Below, one piece after another: positions 14,841-23,005 of a DNA stretch of 30,316 bases (the first letter of the stretch is position 1; each line of letters starts with the position of its first letter). A model generated the notes under the pieces. That model did not search any database. It saw only the letters and a list, made by a program, of their open reading frames with translations, and was not told the origin of the DNA. This DNA comes from a virus: the IMG/VR virus record IMGVR_UViG_3300020183_000326, positions 1 to 30,316 of that record; one strand, written 5' to 3'. Made by a program: the position numbers and the translations under genes.

Positions 14841-17197
14841 CAGGAAGGCCCAATATCTTCCACTACAAGATGCCCAATACTTGTTGACGAACACATTGAA
14901 GCATTTCCCGAAGCCATTTGCATCCGAATCTTTCGTGTAATAGAACCCGCACTTTCAGTACGAATTGTTACGAATTCTAACAAATCTAAAATGCCAGCAC
15001 CCCGTAGGGTTTGATTCGCCTCATTGAGCGCAACATTAGAACCATCCGTCAATGTCATCGTTAGGAGAATTACACCGCTGGCATCCGACCCCGGCACGTA
15101 CAACGAATACTTGTAATACCGTCCAGCAACAGCCGTAAACGTAACGCTCGCAAAATCGGAAATTGTAGATGTTGGCTGATAATTTGTATTTCGCGTTGAT
15201 AGAGCAACTACCCCGCGAGGCAAACTGGTTCCACCTCTTGTAATGTCGTTCGTTACCGCTAACGACGAAAGCGTCCCAACCGAAGTCAACGACGACGACA
15301 CAACATTCGAGGCAAGAGTCGTCCCCGACAAATCATTCGCGTTCACATTCGTCGTACCCGTCGAACCAATCTCGACCCACACGCTGTCGTAATAAATAAA
15401 CGTCCGACCCGTATCCGACTCAAACCATTGGTCACCGGCCTGTGGGGTTGGGCTAATAGGTGGAGTATCGGAAATCGTCACCGACGCACCCGTTGAAGGA
15501 GTGAACTTGGTGCCGTTGTACTTCAACACCTGATTCGAGGTGGCCCCAGTCGTGTCGATCTCGATGCCGTCAACGGTCAGCACCGAGGTTGCGGTCGTCC
15601 CGCTGATTGTCGCTGATGCTGCCCCGACACCGTTGGTGACCGACACAGCGTTCGCTGACACGGTTCCTGTGGCAGTCACACCTGCAAACTGGGGAGAGTC
15701 GGTTGTTGCGACAGCCTGCCCGATCGAGATCGTCGCCGTAGAACTTTCGCCGGTGCCACCCGAAACAGTCACCCCGGTGGACGCCGCAACAGTCGCCACA
15801 TAATCGCCGGTCGTCTTGGTGCCGAGAGCGACCGTGTCGTTGCCAATGTTGGAGGCTGCGACGGTGCCAGTCAGTTGACCTGCTGGGATAGAAGTCAGAC
15901 CTGCCCCTGACCCGGTGAACTGGCCTAAGGTGGTAGCGATGTTGCCGGACACGCTGATGCTGTTCGGAGTACGCACCTCGTCGTAGGCGTTGACGATCAG
16001 GACACCTGTGCTTGAGTTGATTCGGGCGGCGTAGGCGATGACCTGAACAGCATCAGATGCACCAGTCGGGCGTGTTGCGGTCAGACCCCCGGCCGAGCCG
16101 ACGTACAGAGGCTGATTCAGCGTGTACGAGCTGGTGTTCAAACCCTCCAACGACCCGATAATCATGGCATGACCGGTTTGGTTGGCGTTGAGGCTAGTTT
16201 CCAATATGCCGACAGCAGGCATGGTGGACGCGGTGTCGGCTCGAGATGCCTTCACCTCCGCTATGCCAGACGCGCCGACCGTGCCAGAAATGTAGACAGG
16301 CGTTCCAGCTGCCAACGTGCCACCCGACAGGTTCTTCACATCAAACTGGACTGCGCCGGACAGGTTCCCTGTAAAATCTGTGGCGGTGACACCGAGGGCG
16401 GTAATGAACCCTGCCGCGTGAATGGTGCCGTTTACGTGTAAAGTTTCTAACGGGCTGATTGTGTTGACACCAACCCGATTGTTGGCAGCGTCCACATACA
16501 GGGTGCCGGAGTCGACGTTCAGCCCGCCGAAAGCGACTGTGTCAACTGTGCCGACCGACTGTCCGATAGCGACCGACGGTGTCGCGCCTTCGGAGCCGGA
16601 GCCGGTCACAGTCACGCCGGTGCCACCCGTAATACCTGCGATGTAGTTGCCGGTCGTTTCGGTGCCAAGAACAATGTCAGGGCGACCCCACTTGAGGCCG
16701 GTCGCCTGTGTTGAGTCGGCGATCAACAGGTGGGTGTCTGTGCCAACACCGAGCCGTGCAGGAGTGTCGTTGGCGGTCGCGGCAATCAGGTCGCCTTTGG
16801 CGTCCACAATAGATTTGACGATGGCGTTCGGGTCTTGTTCCGATGACCAGCGGACACCGGACGCTTCGCCGGAGTCGGCGACAAGAACCTGATTGTTGGT
16901 GCCGACAGGGACTCTAACGTAGGCGTCAGGGCCGGTGCCGACCAGCAGGTCGCCTTTAGCGTCAAATGAGGTGGTAGTCGGGTCGACAGCCCATTTCAGG
17001 CCGGTGGACTGGGTGGAGTCTGCGACGAGAACCTGTCCGTCAGCACCGACAGCGAGCCTCGCAGGGGTGTCTGCACCGGTGGCTGAGATCAGGTCGCCTT
17101 TCGCGTCCATGATGGTCTTGGAGATCGCGTTCGGGTCGACTGTCTCGACGGGAGCTTGGACGATGGACGGCTGTGCGAGGGACGGCGGGATGGTCAT
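14840..17197 (-). CDS. Long fibre-like protein with DAKGDL repeats (785 aa)
   Basis: Three imperfect repeats of about 40 residues open the protein (about 31-70, 79-118, 132-170), each with DAKGDL, a xxxARLxVGxD core and VLVADSTQxTGLKW. A glycine/threonine-rich shaft with SVAIGQSVGTVDT and TISIGQAVATTDSP follows, a fibre motif NRVGVNTISPLETLHVNG at about 240-257, a domain of about 125 residues (286-410), and a C-terminal beta-rich part. No catalytic motif, no cysteine-rich region. Likely a trimeric virion fibre or capsid appendage. AAAGGAG six bases upstream of the ATG supports the start. It follows the 163-aa virion protein and precedes the 282-aa fibre. Confidence 0.75.
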   Translation of the reverse strand: MTIPPSLAQPSIVQAPVETVDPNAISKTIMDAKGDLISATGADTPARLAVGADGQVLVADSTQSTGLKWAVDPTTTSFDAKGDLLVGTGPDAYVRVPVGTNNQVLVADSGEASGVRWSSEQDPNAIVKSIVDAKGDLIAATANDTPARLGVGTDTHLLIADSTQATGLKWGRPDIVLGTETTGNYIAGITGGTGVTVTGSGSEGATPSVAIGQSVGTVDTVAFGGLNVDSGTLYVDAANNRVGVNTISPLETLHVNGTIHAAGFITALGVTATDFTGNLSGAVQFDVKNLSGGTLAAGTPVYISGTVGASGIAEVKASRADTASTMPAVGILETSLNANQTGHAMIIGSLEGLNTSSYTLNQPLYVGSAGGLTATRPTGASDAVQVIAYAARINSSTGVLIVNAYDEVRTPNSISVSGNIATTLGQFTGSGAGLTSIPAGQLTGTVAASNIGNDTVALGTKTTGDYVATVAASTGVTVSGGTGESSTATISIGQAVATTDSPQFAGVTATGTVSANAVSVTNGVGAASATISGTTATSVLTVDGIEIDTTGATSNQVLKYNGTKFTPSTGASVTISDTPPISPTPQAGDQWFESDTGRTFIYYDSVWVEIGSTGTTNVNANDLSGTTLASNVVSSSLTSVGTLSSLAVTNDITRGGTSLPRGVVALSTRNTNYQPTSTISDFASVTFTAVAGRYYKYSLYVPGSDASGVILLTMTLTDGSNVALNEANQTLRGAGILDLLEFVTIRTESAGSITRKIRMQMASGNASMCSSTSIGHLVVEDIGPS

Positions 17198-17218
17198 GTC
17201 AGGCTCCTTTCATCCCCA

Positions 17219-17710
17219 TTATGCCATTAGGCGGCTCATCATCAGGATTGCTGTCGCATTACGGGTCGCTGCAGCACTATTGGTGCAACTGAGGGTGACG
17301 ACATCGCCGGGGACGACCACAATGTTGGCGTGATAGATGATCTTCGTCCCAGCATCTGATGCTGACAGATACACGTTGTCGGCGTTTATGTACAGGTCTG
17401 CTGTTTTCGATGTTCCGGCAACATCCCATGTGACAGTCCAGGCGACCGCATACAGGCCACCGGCACCACCGGGAATGATGATGTCGGTTGAGGTGGGGGC
17501 GAACAGTCCGGCGGTGTCGGCGTATTCGGTGTCGAACGAGATCGCTGCGGTGGTTCCGGTTGCGTACGCTTGGGTGGCGACACGGGCGATTGAGAGCTGA
17601 GGCTGGTTCAGGTACAGTTCGAGTTCCCGATCCCGGTTCTCGAGCAGGTCTTTGTCCTGATTGGCGACCGTCTCGAGGTCGTCGGCGCGGAACGTGTATG
17701 CAAACGGCAT
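17219..17710 (-). CDS. Small virion protein, C1q-like beta domain (163 aa)
   Basis: After a short helical N-terminus (LETVANQDKDLLENRDRELELYL) the rest is beta-rich: a strand pattern with AISFDTEYADTAGLF, GLYAVAWTVTWD, DLYINADNVYL and GDVVTLSCTNSA. The alternating strands and C-terminal VxLSCTNSAA resemble C1q/TNF-type jelly-roll heads that occur in phage appendage proteins; I would not assign it more firmly. It begins one base after the nozzle stop and precedes the long fibre gene, consistent with a tail or fibre component. Confidence 0.6.
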   Translation of the reverse strand: MPFAYTFRADDLETVANQDKDLLENRDRELELYLNQPQLSIARVATQAYATGTTAAISFDTEYADTAGLFAPTSTDIIIPGGAGGLYAVAWTVTWDVAGTSKTADLYINADNVYLSASDAGTKIIYHANIVVVPGDVVTLSCTNSAAATRNATAILMMSRLMA

Positions 17711-17711
17711 C

Positions 17712-19241
17712 TCAGTCCTCGCACATCAAGATGACACGGTTGATGACAGCGTTTTGAAACGTCAAATTGGGTTTGACGCCGTACCCTCGAGGGCTGTCGT
17801 CTGCTCGGAGCCGCGACACCACAAGATTTCCTGTTGATGTTTCTTGCGCTGAGTAAGACTCGGACGTGGTGTAACTCGATTGGTTGACATCAACCAGCCC
17901 CGTTGGTTTGATGAGACCGCTTACAATCGGTGTGCCTGTCGGCCCTGCCGCCCATTCAACGAGCATTTCTTTGACGGTAAACGGTTTCTGATGCCAATAT
18001 TCGGACAACTCAACATTTCCTTCTGCAACTTGTGTTGAGGCAGCGGCCACACCATCGAAAACAAAATCGTTGTCCAAGTTTCTGGGTTCAGTCACATTAT
18101 GGGTGATGCGCCACGCCCTGATCGGATATTGGGTTTCGTCGTCAACATAAGAAACAATGGAATATTCGTTTTGCGATTCCGGTCCCGGTCGAGCGATACA
18201 CACTTGGTTTATGAGATTAGGGTCAACATTCCAAACATTCGGTTCGGTTAGACGCGCCCAACGACCGTGCGAACTTTGTGTGTAGATAACGCCACTTCGC
18301 AAAGTTACGAGCAGTCGACCGTCGGCAACAGATTGAATGCGCCCTTTCTCTTTGCCGTCGTTGGCGGCATTGACATCGGTGAGGATCATTGTTGCAACAA
18401 TTTCGGATTGTGAACCGAGAAGCCTGTAAATGTTTCCGTCTAGTGAACCGGACCTCATTTGATCCAAGAAGAAAAGGTTGCGACCCACGGTCGTCGCGTC
18501 ACGCATTCCTTCTGTCACATTCTGTTGTGGGACGATTTGTTGGATGGTAACCGACGATCCAAGAACACCGACGACGCTGAAAACACCGGTGGTGCAGATG
18601 ACGAGAAGGTCGTTCGCTCGAGGGACAGCATTTACGATTTCGCCATTGAACTCGTAATACTGGCTGGTTGACCAGCCGGTCAGAGCGGTGTCAGAGTAGT
18701 ACAGACGTTTGGTGGTTGGCCCCCATGCGATCAGACGGTAGCCGTACAGGGCAACATTGGTGATCCCGGTGCCGGAACCGAGAGCGGTTGAAACGCTTGC
18801 GTCGGTGCCGGTGGTGGTCACGCTGCGGATGTACCCAAACGTGCCGGAGTTGGTGTTGACATAATAGAACTTGCCTTCGGCGGGAACATAGGCGACTTTT
18901 CCCCCAAGAGTGCCAGTCAGGTTCGTGTTGGTTGCACCCAATGGAAACTGTGTTCCATCGTTGACATCCACGAACTTGGACATCTTCGATGTTGTGCTTG
19001 ACCAGATGACGAACGAATAATTGGCTTTGCCAACAGTCCACGAATCCATGATTTGTGCGCCTGTTGCACCAGAAACTCCATTATTGCTTCCCAATATGAT
19101 GGAACCAACAGGGCAAAGACGACCGTTCGCCAATGCGATTGCATTGTTCCCATGCCAAGCGTTCTTCGGCAAATTGTTCGATTTCGGCCCCATGTACTGG
19201 CCACCGGAGAAGTCGTCGTAAACGATCTGGAACGATCCCAT
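17712..19241 (-). CDS. Tail nozzle / stabilisation-type protein (509 aa)
   Basis: The N-terminus MGSFQIVYDDFSGGQYMG is a DFSGG opening typical of podovirus nozzle or tail-stabilisation proteins, followed by a long beta-rich body with repeated WxxxxKxLYYSDTAL and ARANDLLVICTTG-like blades. In P22-like phages such a protein (gp10 type) lies at the tip of the short tail. It follows the adaptor-like gene with a three-base gap, which matches the P22 order portal, coat, adaptor, nozzle. No enzyme motif found. Confidence 0.7.
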   Translation of the reverse strand: MGSFQIVYDDFSGGQYMGPKSNNLPKNAWHGNNAIALANGRLCPVGSIILGSNNGVSGATGAQIMDSWTVGKANYSFVIWSSTTSKMSKFVDVNDGTQFPLGATNTNLTGTLGGKVAYVPAEGKFYYVNTNSGTFGYIRSVTTTGTDASVSTALGSGTGITNVALYGYRLIAWGPTTKRLYYSDTALTGWSTSQYYEFNGEIVNAVPRANDLLVICTTGVFSVVGVLGSSVTIQQIVPQQNVTEGMRDATTVGRNLFFLDQMRSGSLDGNIYRLLGSQSEIVATMILTDVNAANDGKEKGRIQSVADGRLLVTLRSGVIYTQSSHGRWARLTEPNVWNVDPNLINQVCIARPGPESQNEYSIVSYVDDETQYPIRAWRITHNVTEPRNLDNDFVFDGVAAASTQVAEGNVELSEYWHQKPFTVKEMLVEWAAGPTGTPIVSGLIKPTGLVDVNQSSYTTSESYSAQETSTGNLVVSRLRADDSPRGYGVKPNLTFQNAVINRVILMCED

Positions 19242-19244
19242 CGT

Positions 19245-19880
19245 CTACTCCCAAGTTGCGTAGTCGCGCGCCCGAGTAAACTTGATGCGACGCTTCAACG
19301 TCGACCGGTTGTCGTCGTTCATTGACTTCAGGAACGTGCCGTACTCCTGTAGGTACAGCGACGCCCGCTGCTCGTCTTGACGGCGGGCTGCGCACAGATG
19401 AGAGGCGTAGGCGACAATCACCGAATGGTAGACGACCGGCATCAGAGGACTGTTGTTGTCGTTGGAAAGAGCTGGTTCGGATCGGAAGTAATACAAGGTT
19501 CCAGGGGTGGCGGTTGACGGAACCGGGACGATCTTTGCTTGGTTGCCGTAAATCGTCCAACCGTAAGTGCTGTTGTCGGAGGTCGGGTCGAGGAACGTCT
19601 CGAGGGGAACCCATTCGGCAGGAGACGAGTTGATGACAAGTTCTTGGGCGCGCATGAAGTCTGACGGCAGGGTTGCGGCACCGTACACCGTGTCGAACGA
19701 CACGTTTGCAGTTGAAGCAAGCCACCACCATTCGCGTTCCATGCTCACCCGGTTCAGAGCGTCGTTGAGGCTAGTGTTCACAAACGAGTTCGTGATGAGG
19801 CCGTCCAAGCTGTTGCCGGAACCATCCGATTTGATGGCCAGACGGTCTTTGACAGCGTTACGAAGTTCGAGTCTGTTCAT
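19245..19880 (-). CDS. Head-tail adaptor-like protein (211 aa)
   Basis: Residues about 1-50 form a helix-rich segment MNRLELRNAVKDRLAI with LNDALNRVSMEREWWWL, then a beta insertion (TVYGAATLPSDFMRAQELVI and GWTIYGNQAKIVPVP) and C-terminal helices (YHSVIVAYASHLCAARRQ). This alternation matches small podovirus connector proteins that sit between portal and nozzle (P22 gp4 or T7 gp11 type); the assignment relies on architecture and on its place next to the nozzle-like gene. Starts one base after the preceding stop. Confidence 0.68.
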   Translation of the reverse strand: MNRLELRNAVKDRLAIKSDGSGNSLDGLITNSFVNTSLNDALNRVSMEREWWWLASTANVSFDTVYGAATLPSDFMRAQELVINSSPAEWVPLETFLDPTSDNSTYGWTIYGNQAKIVPVPSTATPGTLYYFRSEPALSNDNNSPLMPVVYHSVIVAYASHLCAARRQDEQRASLYLQEYGTFLKSMNDDNRSTLKRRIKFTRARDYATWE

Positions 19881-19881
19881 G

Positions 19882-20181
19882 TCACACCACCATCACGCTG
19901 TACGCTTGCGCGCCGTTTGAGATAAGTTTCACGTCGGATGCGGTTCCGTCGCCCATCAGGCTGATCGTCATGCCGATAGCCACCACATAGCAGTCGTCGC
20001 CGTTCACCGTCGGAGTGGGGACACCTTTGCTGGGATCGCCGTAGGTGAAGAAAATCGGCGACCCGGAGGTAGTGCGGTTAGAGACAATGACGAAAGACAC
20101 CGAGTCGCCGAACGACACCGTGTCCACCGTATCCGGTGTCAACACAGCGTGTTTCGCTTTGTTCACGGTGTATGACGCCAC
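19882..20181 (-). CDS. Small beta-rich head protein (99 aa)
   Basis: The product starts at GTG 20181 (VASYTVNKAKHAVLT); AAAGG lies six bases upstream and the start shares a base with the previous stop (TAGTG), which rejects the longer reading upstream. It is mostly beta strands (DTVSFGDSVSFVIVSN, GSPIFFTYG, AYSVMVV). Small beta-rich proteins directly downstream of the capsid gene are often head-decoration or completion proteins; none can be named here. Confidence 0.65.
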   Translation of the reverse strand: MASYTVNKAKHAVLTPDTVDTVSFGDSVSFVIVSNRTTSGSPIFFTYGDPSKGVPTPTVNGDDCYVVAIGMTISLMGDGTASDVKLISNGAQAYSVMVV

Positions 20182-20636
20182 TATTTGCCTTTCTCGTTCA
20201 TGCTGTGGACCCGACGGTTGGAACCTTCCAAGTGTCCCACATCGCGCACCAACGCCCAATGCAGTTTGTCGGCCAACTCCAACCTTTTCTCTCTTTGCGC
20301 CGACTCATCAGCGTCACGGATTTTGGCGTTCCGTTTCATCAGGTCGTCGTGTAAGGCTTTGCCTTTCTGCCAGTCGCCCTCGATCAGCTTGACGATCAGG
20401 GTGTGGTCGCAGCGCGTGTGCGAACAAGCGACATATGGGGTTCCTGTCGCATCGACCATCCACACCTCGAACCGGCCGGCCAAAGGGTTGAACATGAGAG
20501 ACGCTGACGGGTCGCCACGCCACCCGGATTCGTCGCCACGTTGAATACGGGTCGCAATGTCGTACACGTCAAACGACACCTCAGCCATCTCGCCGCCACC
20601 GTCGACGTTGCCCATCAAGTCTGCTGCGCGAATCAT
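20181..20636 (-). CDS. Hypothetical protein downstream of the capsid gene (151 aa)
   Basis: Unrecognised. A central segment contains SLMFNPLAGRFEVWMVDATG and CSHTRCDHTLIVKLIEGDWQ with two cysteines and two histidines in a C-x4-C spacing that could hold a metal. The C-terminal 50 residues form a charged helix (LMKRNAKIRDADESAQREKRL). AGGA seven bases upstream of the ATG at 20636 supports this start. The gene lies beyond the hairpin that follows the capsid gene, so it depends on read-through or an unseen promoter. Confidence 0.6.
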   Translation of the reverse strand: MIRAADLMGNVDGGGEMAEVSFDVYDIATRIQRGDESGWRGDPSASLMFNPLAGRFEVWMVDATGTPYVACSHTRCDHTLIVKLIEGDWQKGKALHDDLMKRNAKIRDADESAQREKRLELADKLHWALVRDVGHLEGSNRRVHSMNEKGK

Positions 20637-20653
20637 GGTGTCATCCTAGACGA

Positions 20654-20685
20654 AGAAGCCAGTCACCTTGCGGTAACCGGCTTCT
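20654..20685 (-). terminator. 14-bp hairpin with GNRA loop after the capsid gene
   Basis: On the minus strand AGAAGCC-GGTTACC pairs with GGTGACT-GGCTTCT, 14 pairs including two G-T wobbles, closed by a GCAA tetraloop. It lies 47 bases past the capsid stop and 18 bases before the next start. There is no T-run, so it may be a factor-independent actinobacterial-type terminator or an mRNA 3'-end stabiliser. Confidence 0.7.
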
Positions 20686-20731
20686 ACGTTTGGGGGATTG
20701 AGTGCGTCAGGTGTCGATGCTACGAACCTAA

Positions 20732-22000
20732 TCAGATGCTGACCTCGGTGAGATCCTTGATGACGAAGTGGGCGTTGCGCTGTTTGCAAGCCAACTCTCC
20801 GTACATATACAGGGTCGCCTCGTAGGCATCCTGGTCGGGCTTACGGTTCATCACCGCACCGTCCAAGTCCATGAACTGGAAGCCGTCGCCCACCTGGTGG
20901 AAACACAGCACCTCAGGGTTGATGCCGTACAGACGGTTGTTCGGGCAGTCGAAGTCGGCGTACAGGGCCGTGGGAGCCTCGTCACCCTTGCCGGACACCG
21001 ACGGGCTGTAGAACTGGATGCCCGCATAGCCGCCCTTCAGCTGGGTTTGCTCCATGTTGCGCTTCAAGCTCAACAGCAGGTTGCTGATAGCCAGGTTCAC
21101 GCCTTCAGCCGACACCAACAGACTGGGCTTCTTGCCCGAGTTGGTGAGAACCTTCATGATGGAGCCGGTGATGAGCGATTCGGTGACCGAACGGTTCGTC
21201 CCACCGTTGCTGTTGACGTACGCCTTCCACTTCGGCTGGGTCGACGGGTTGATGGTGTGCAACACCGCGCTGTCGTCGACGATGGTCTGAAGACCGGTCA
21301 ACTCGATCTGACCGTCACCGGGCTGACCGCTGTTGCTTGACGCTCCACCGGCTCCTGCGCGGAACACGAAATGGCTTGAAGACGTGGTGACTGCGGCACC
21401 GGAGATGGCAATCGTCTTGTTCGTCTCGTCCACCGAGGTGACGGTACGAGCCGAAGCGACGGTCGTCGGTGCGGCGACGGTTCCGATGTCCACGACCATG
21501 CCACCGTCGAAGAACAACTGACGCAGAGCGGTCGCTCCGGTGGTGGTGGCCAGCACGACGGTGGTGGACGCCGATGTGGTGCCACATTGGGCGATCACAC
21601 CGTTTGACGTACCCCACAGCTGGCGGTTCACGTCCTTCATGGCGTCCTTCTTGATGCCTTCCATTTCGGCGTCGAGCGCGTCGATGAACGCACCACGGTC
21701 GGTGACCGCCTGCTTGATGGTCGGGCCGGACAGCTGGATGCGACCGTAGACGTAACGGACCGGCACCGGGACTGTGGCGTACGACTGGTTGGCGGCGGTG
21801 GGGAGGGTGCCGGACTCGGCGCGCGCTCCGACACCGGACGAACGACCCAAGTGGACTGCGTGGCGGGCGATACGACCCTGCACGGTGTCCTTGCGGGTTT
21901 CGACCTGCGAAAGAATGAAGTTCGCCTCGTTGAGGTTGTCGAGGTATTCCTTGTAGTCGTCCTTCAGGATGGCGTCGACTGTCGAGAGAGTTGCGGGCAT
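20732..22000 (-). CDS. Major capsid protein, HK97-like fold (422 aa)
   Basis: N-terminal arm with VDAILKDDYKEYLDNL, then SGVGARAESGTLPTAANQSY and the P-domain-like helix (ITGSIMKVLTNSG), an acidic middle domain with FVFRAGAGGAS and a C-terminus MDLDGAVMNRKPDQDAYEA followed by GELACKQRNAHFVI, a pattern shared by major capsid proteins in podovirus-like genomes. Its size (422 aa) and place after a scaffold and portal fit. GGAAAG about eight bases upstream of the ATG is the ribosome site. Unlike its neighbours it is not coupled by overlap and has its own promoter candidate and flanking hairpins, suggesting separate high-level expression. Confidence 0.85.
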   Translation of the reverse strand: MPATLSTVDAILKDDYKEYLDNLNEANFILSQVETRKDTVQGRIARHAVHLGRSSGVGARAESGTLPTAANQSYATVPVPVRYVYGRIQLSGPTIKQAVTDRGAFIDALDAEMEGIKKDAMKDVNRQLWGTSNGVIAQCGTTSASTTVVLATTTGATALRQLFFDGGMVVDIGTVAAPTTVASARTVTSVDETNKTIAISGAAVTTSSSHFVFRAGAGGASSNSGQPGDGQIELTGLQTIVDDSAVLHTINPSTQPKWKAYVNSNGGTNRSVTESLITGSIMKVLTNSGKKPSLLVSAEGVNLAISNLLLSLKRNMEQTQLKGGYAGIQFYSPSVSGKGDEAPTALYADFDCPNNRLYGINPEVLCFHQVGDGFQFMDLDGAVMNRKPDQDAYEATLYMYGELACKQRNAHFVIKDLTEVSI

Positions 22001-22128
22001 GATGGTCGCTTTCCGTTAGAGAGAATCTGATTGGGGGAATCGGAACCTGTCTGAGCGGTAGCCGTCCGGCTGTCTCAACCCATCATCCGATGGGGGTACC
22101 TATGGGTGAACCATCCGGTTCAAATACA

Positions 22129-22159
22129 AGCATACACGCAAGTGTGCGGATGATGTCAA
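22129..22159 (-). promoter_or_regulatory. Promoter candidate for the capsid gene
   Basis: On the minus strand a perfect -35 TTGACA (22159-22154) is followed 19 bases later by TATGCT (22134-22129), a 4-of-6 match to the -10 consensus. It lies just downstream of the hairpin at 22168-22200 and about 130 bases before the capsid ATG. The spacer is longer than the optimal 17, so the -10 choice is uncertain; a start inside this region is likely. Confidence 0.5.
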
Positions 22160-22167
22160 GGGAATCA

Positions 22168-22200
22168 CCCTGTCTGACGTTGAAATAACATCAGACAGGG
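22168..22200 (-). terminator. 14-bp hairpin between scaffold and capsid genes
   Basis: CCCTGTCTGATGTT and AACGTCAGACAGGG form a 14-pair stem with one G-T wobble and a 5-nt loop. It lies about 50 bases after the scaffold stop and immediately upstream of the capsid promoter candidate. There is no T-run on either strand. It likely ends or stabilises the upstream transcript. Confidence 0.7.
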
Positions 22201-22252
22201 ACATCAGCGGTCACCCGACTAAAAAGGTGCCTTCCCGTGTGCTGACGTTACG

Positions 22253-23005
22253 TCACAGCCCGTTCTGTGCGAGGCGAGCCATCGCACGTTCACGGGGTGT
22301 CATCTGCTGTCCGTTCGTCGAGACGACCGGCACTCCGTTGACGATTGGCGCACCCATGCTCGTACCGGCTTCAGCGCGTCTGTTTGCGATCTGTTGCGCT
22401 TGCGCCAAAACTTGTTCTTCCACCTCACGAATGGCTGCGGCGAGGTCAAGGTCGGATCGTTTTGACGCGGCCACAATGGCAGCCGTTGCGAGCGGGGTGT
22501 CCGGTACCAAACCATGCTGGGTCAACGTCTCCTCGATCTGCTGTTCGTATTGGGCTTGCACCTGAGCCTGCTGAATCTGCTGAAACGATTCCTGCAACCG
22601 GGTTTGGACGAGCTGTTCCACCTGCTCAGGGGTCATCCCAGCGTTGTTGCCGTCCGAGTACGCCTGCTGGGCGACCTGCGTGTTGATGGCCTGCTGTTGG
22701 GCGGGGGTGATGTAGGTGTCAAAGCGATCTCCGGCGAGGGTGCGGGCGTTGTCGACCATCCATCGGACAGCGGTTTCGGTGTCACCGGACGCGAAAGCGG
22801 TCGCAAACTCCTGTACGGCACGGGCGTCGTCGGGGTGCATCCGGCCGAACGTCTGAACGAAAGGCTTGTACCGTTCGCGCTCTTTGATGCGATCCTGCAC
22901 CTCAGCCTGATATTTCTCTTGCCAGTTGATGTCGGCAGGGGTTTCGGCAGGGGCTTCTCCTGTCGGGGTGGCATCCACCACTCCTTCGGGGGCAAAGTCG
23001 GTCAT
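22253..23005 (-). CDS. Scaffolding protein (250 aa)
   Basis: Acidic N-terminus rich in Ala, Pro and Thr (GVVDATPTGEAPAETPADI) leads to a long charged helix (QEKYQAEVQDRIKERERYK), a TPAQQQ segment and Gln-rich coiled coils (about 124-215), with a C-terminal NGQQMTPRERAMARLAQNGL, a basic helix that in scaffolds typically binds the coat. No cysteine or enzyme motif. The ATGA junction with the portal stop shows coupling; the capsid gene follows after a 252-base gap. Order and composition make this a scaffold rather than a protease. Confidence 0.8.
   Translation of the reverse strand: MTDFAPEGVVDATPTGEAPAETPADINWQEKYQAEVQDRIKERERYKPFVQTFGRMHPDDARAVQEFATAFASGDTETAVRWMVDNARTLAGDRFDTYITPAQQQAINTQVAQQAYSDGNNAGMTPEQVEQLVQTRLQESFQQIQQAQVQAQYEQQIEETLTQHGLVPDTPLATAAIVAASKRSDLDLAAAIREVEEQVLAQAQQIANRRAEAGTSMGAPIVNGVPVVSTNGQQMTPRERAMARLAQNGL

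Noticed and set aside
20182-20259. Longer start for the 99-aa head protein
   Set aside because: AAAGG before GTG 20181 and the TAGTG overlap support the shorter form; the extension would overlap the previous gene without need.
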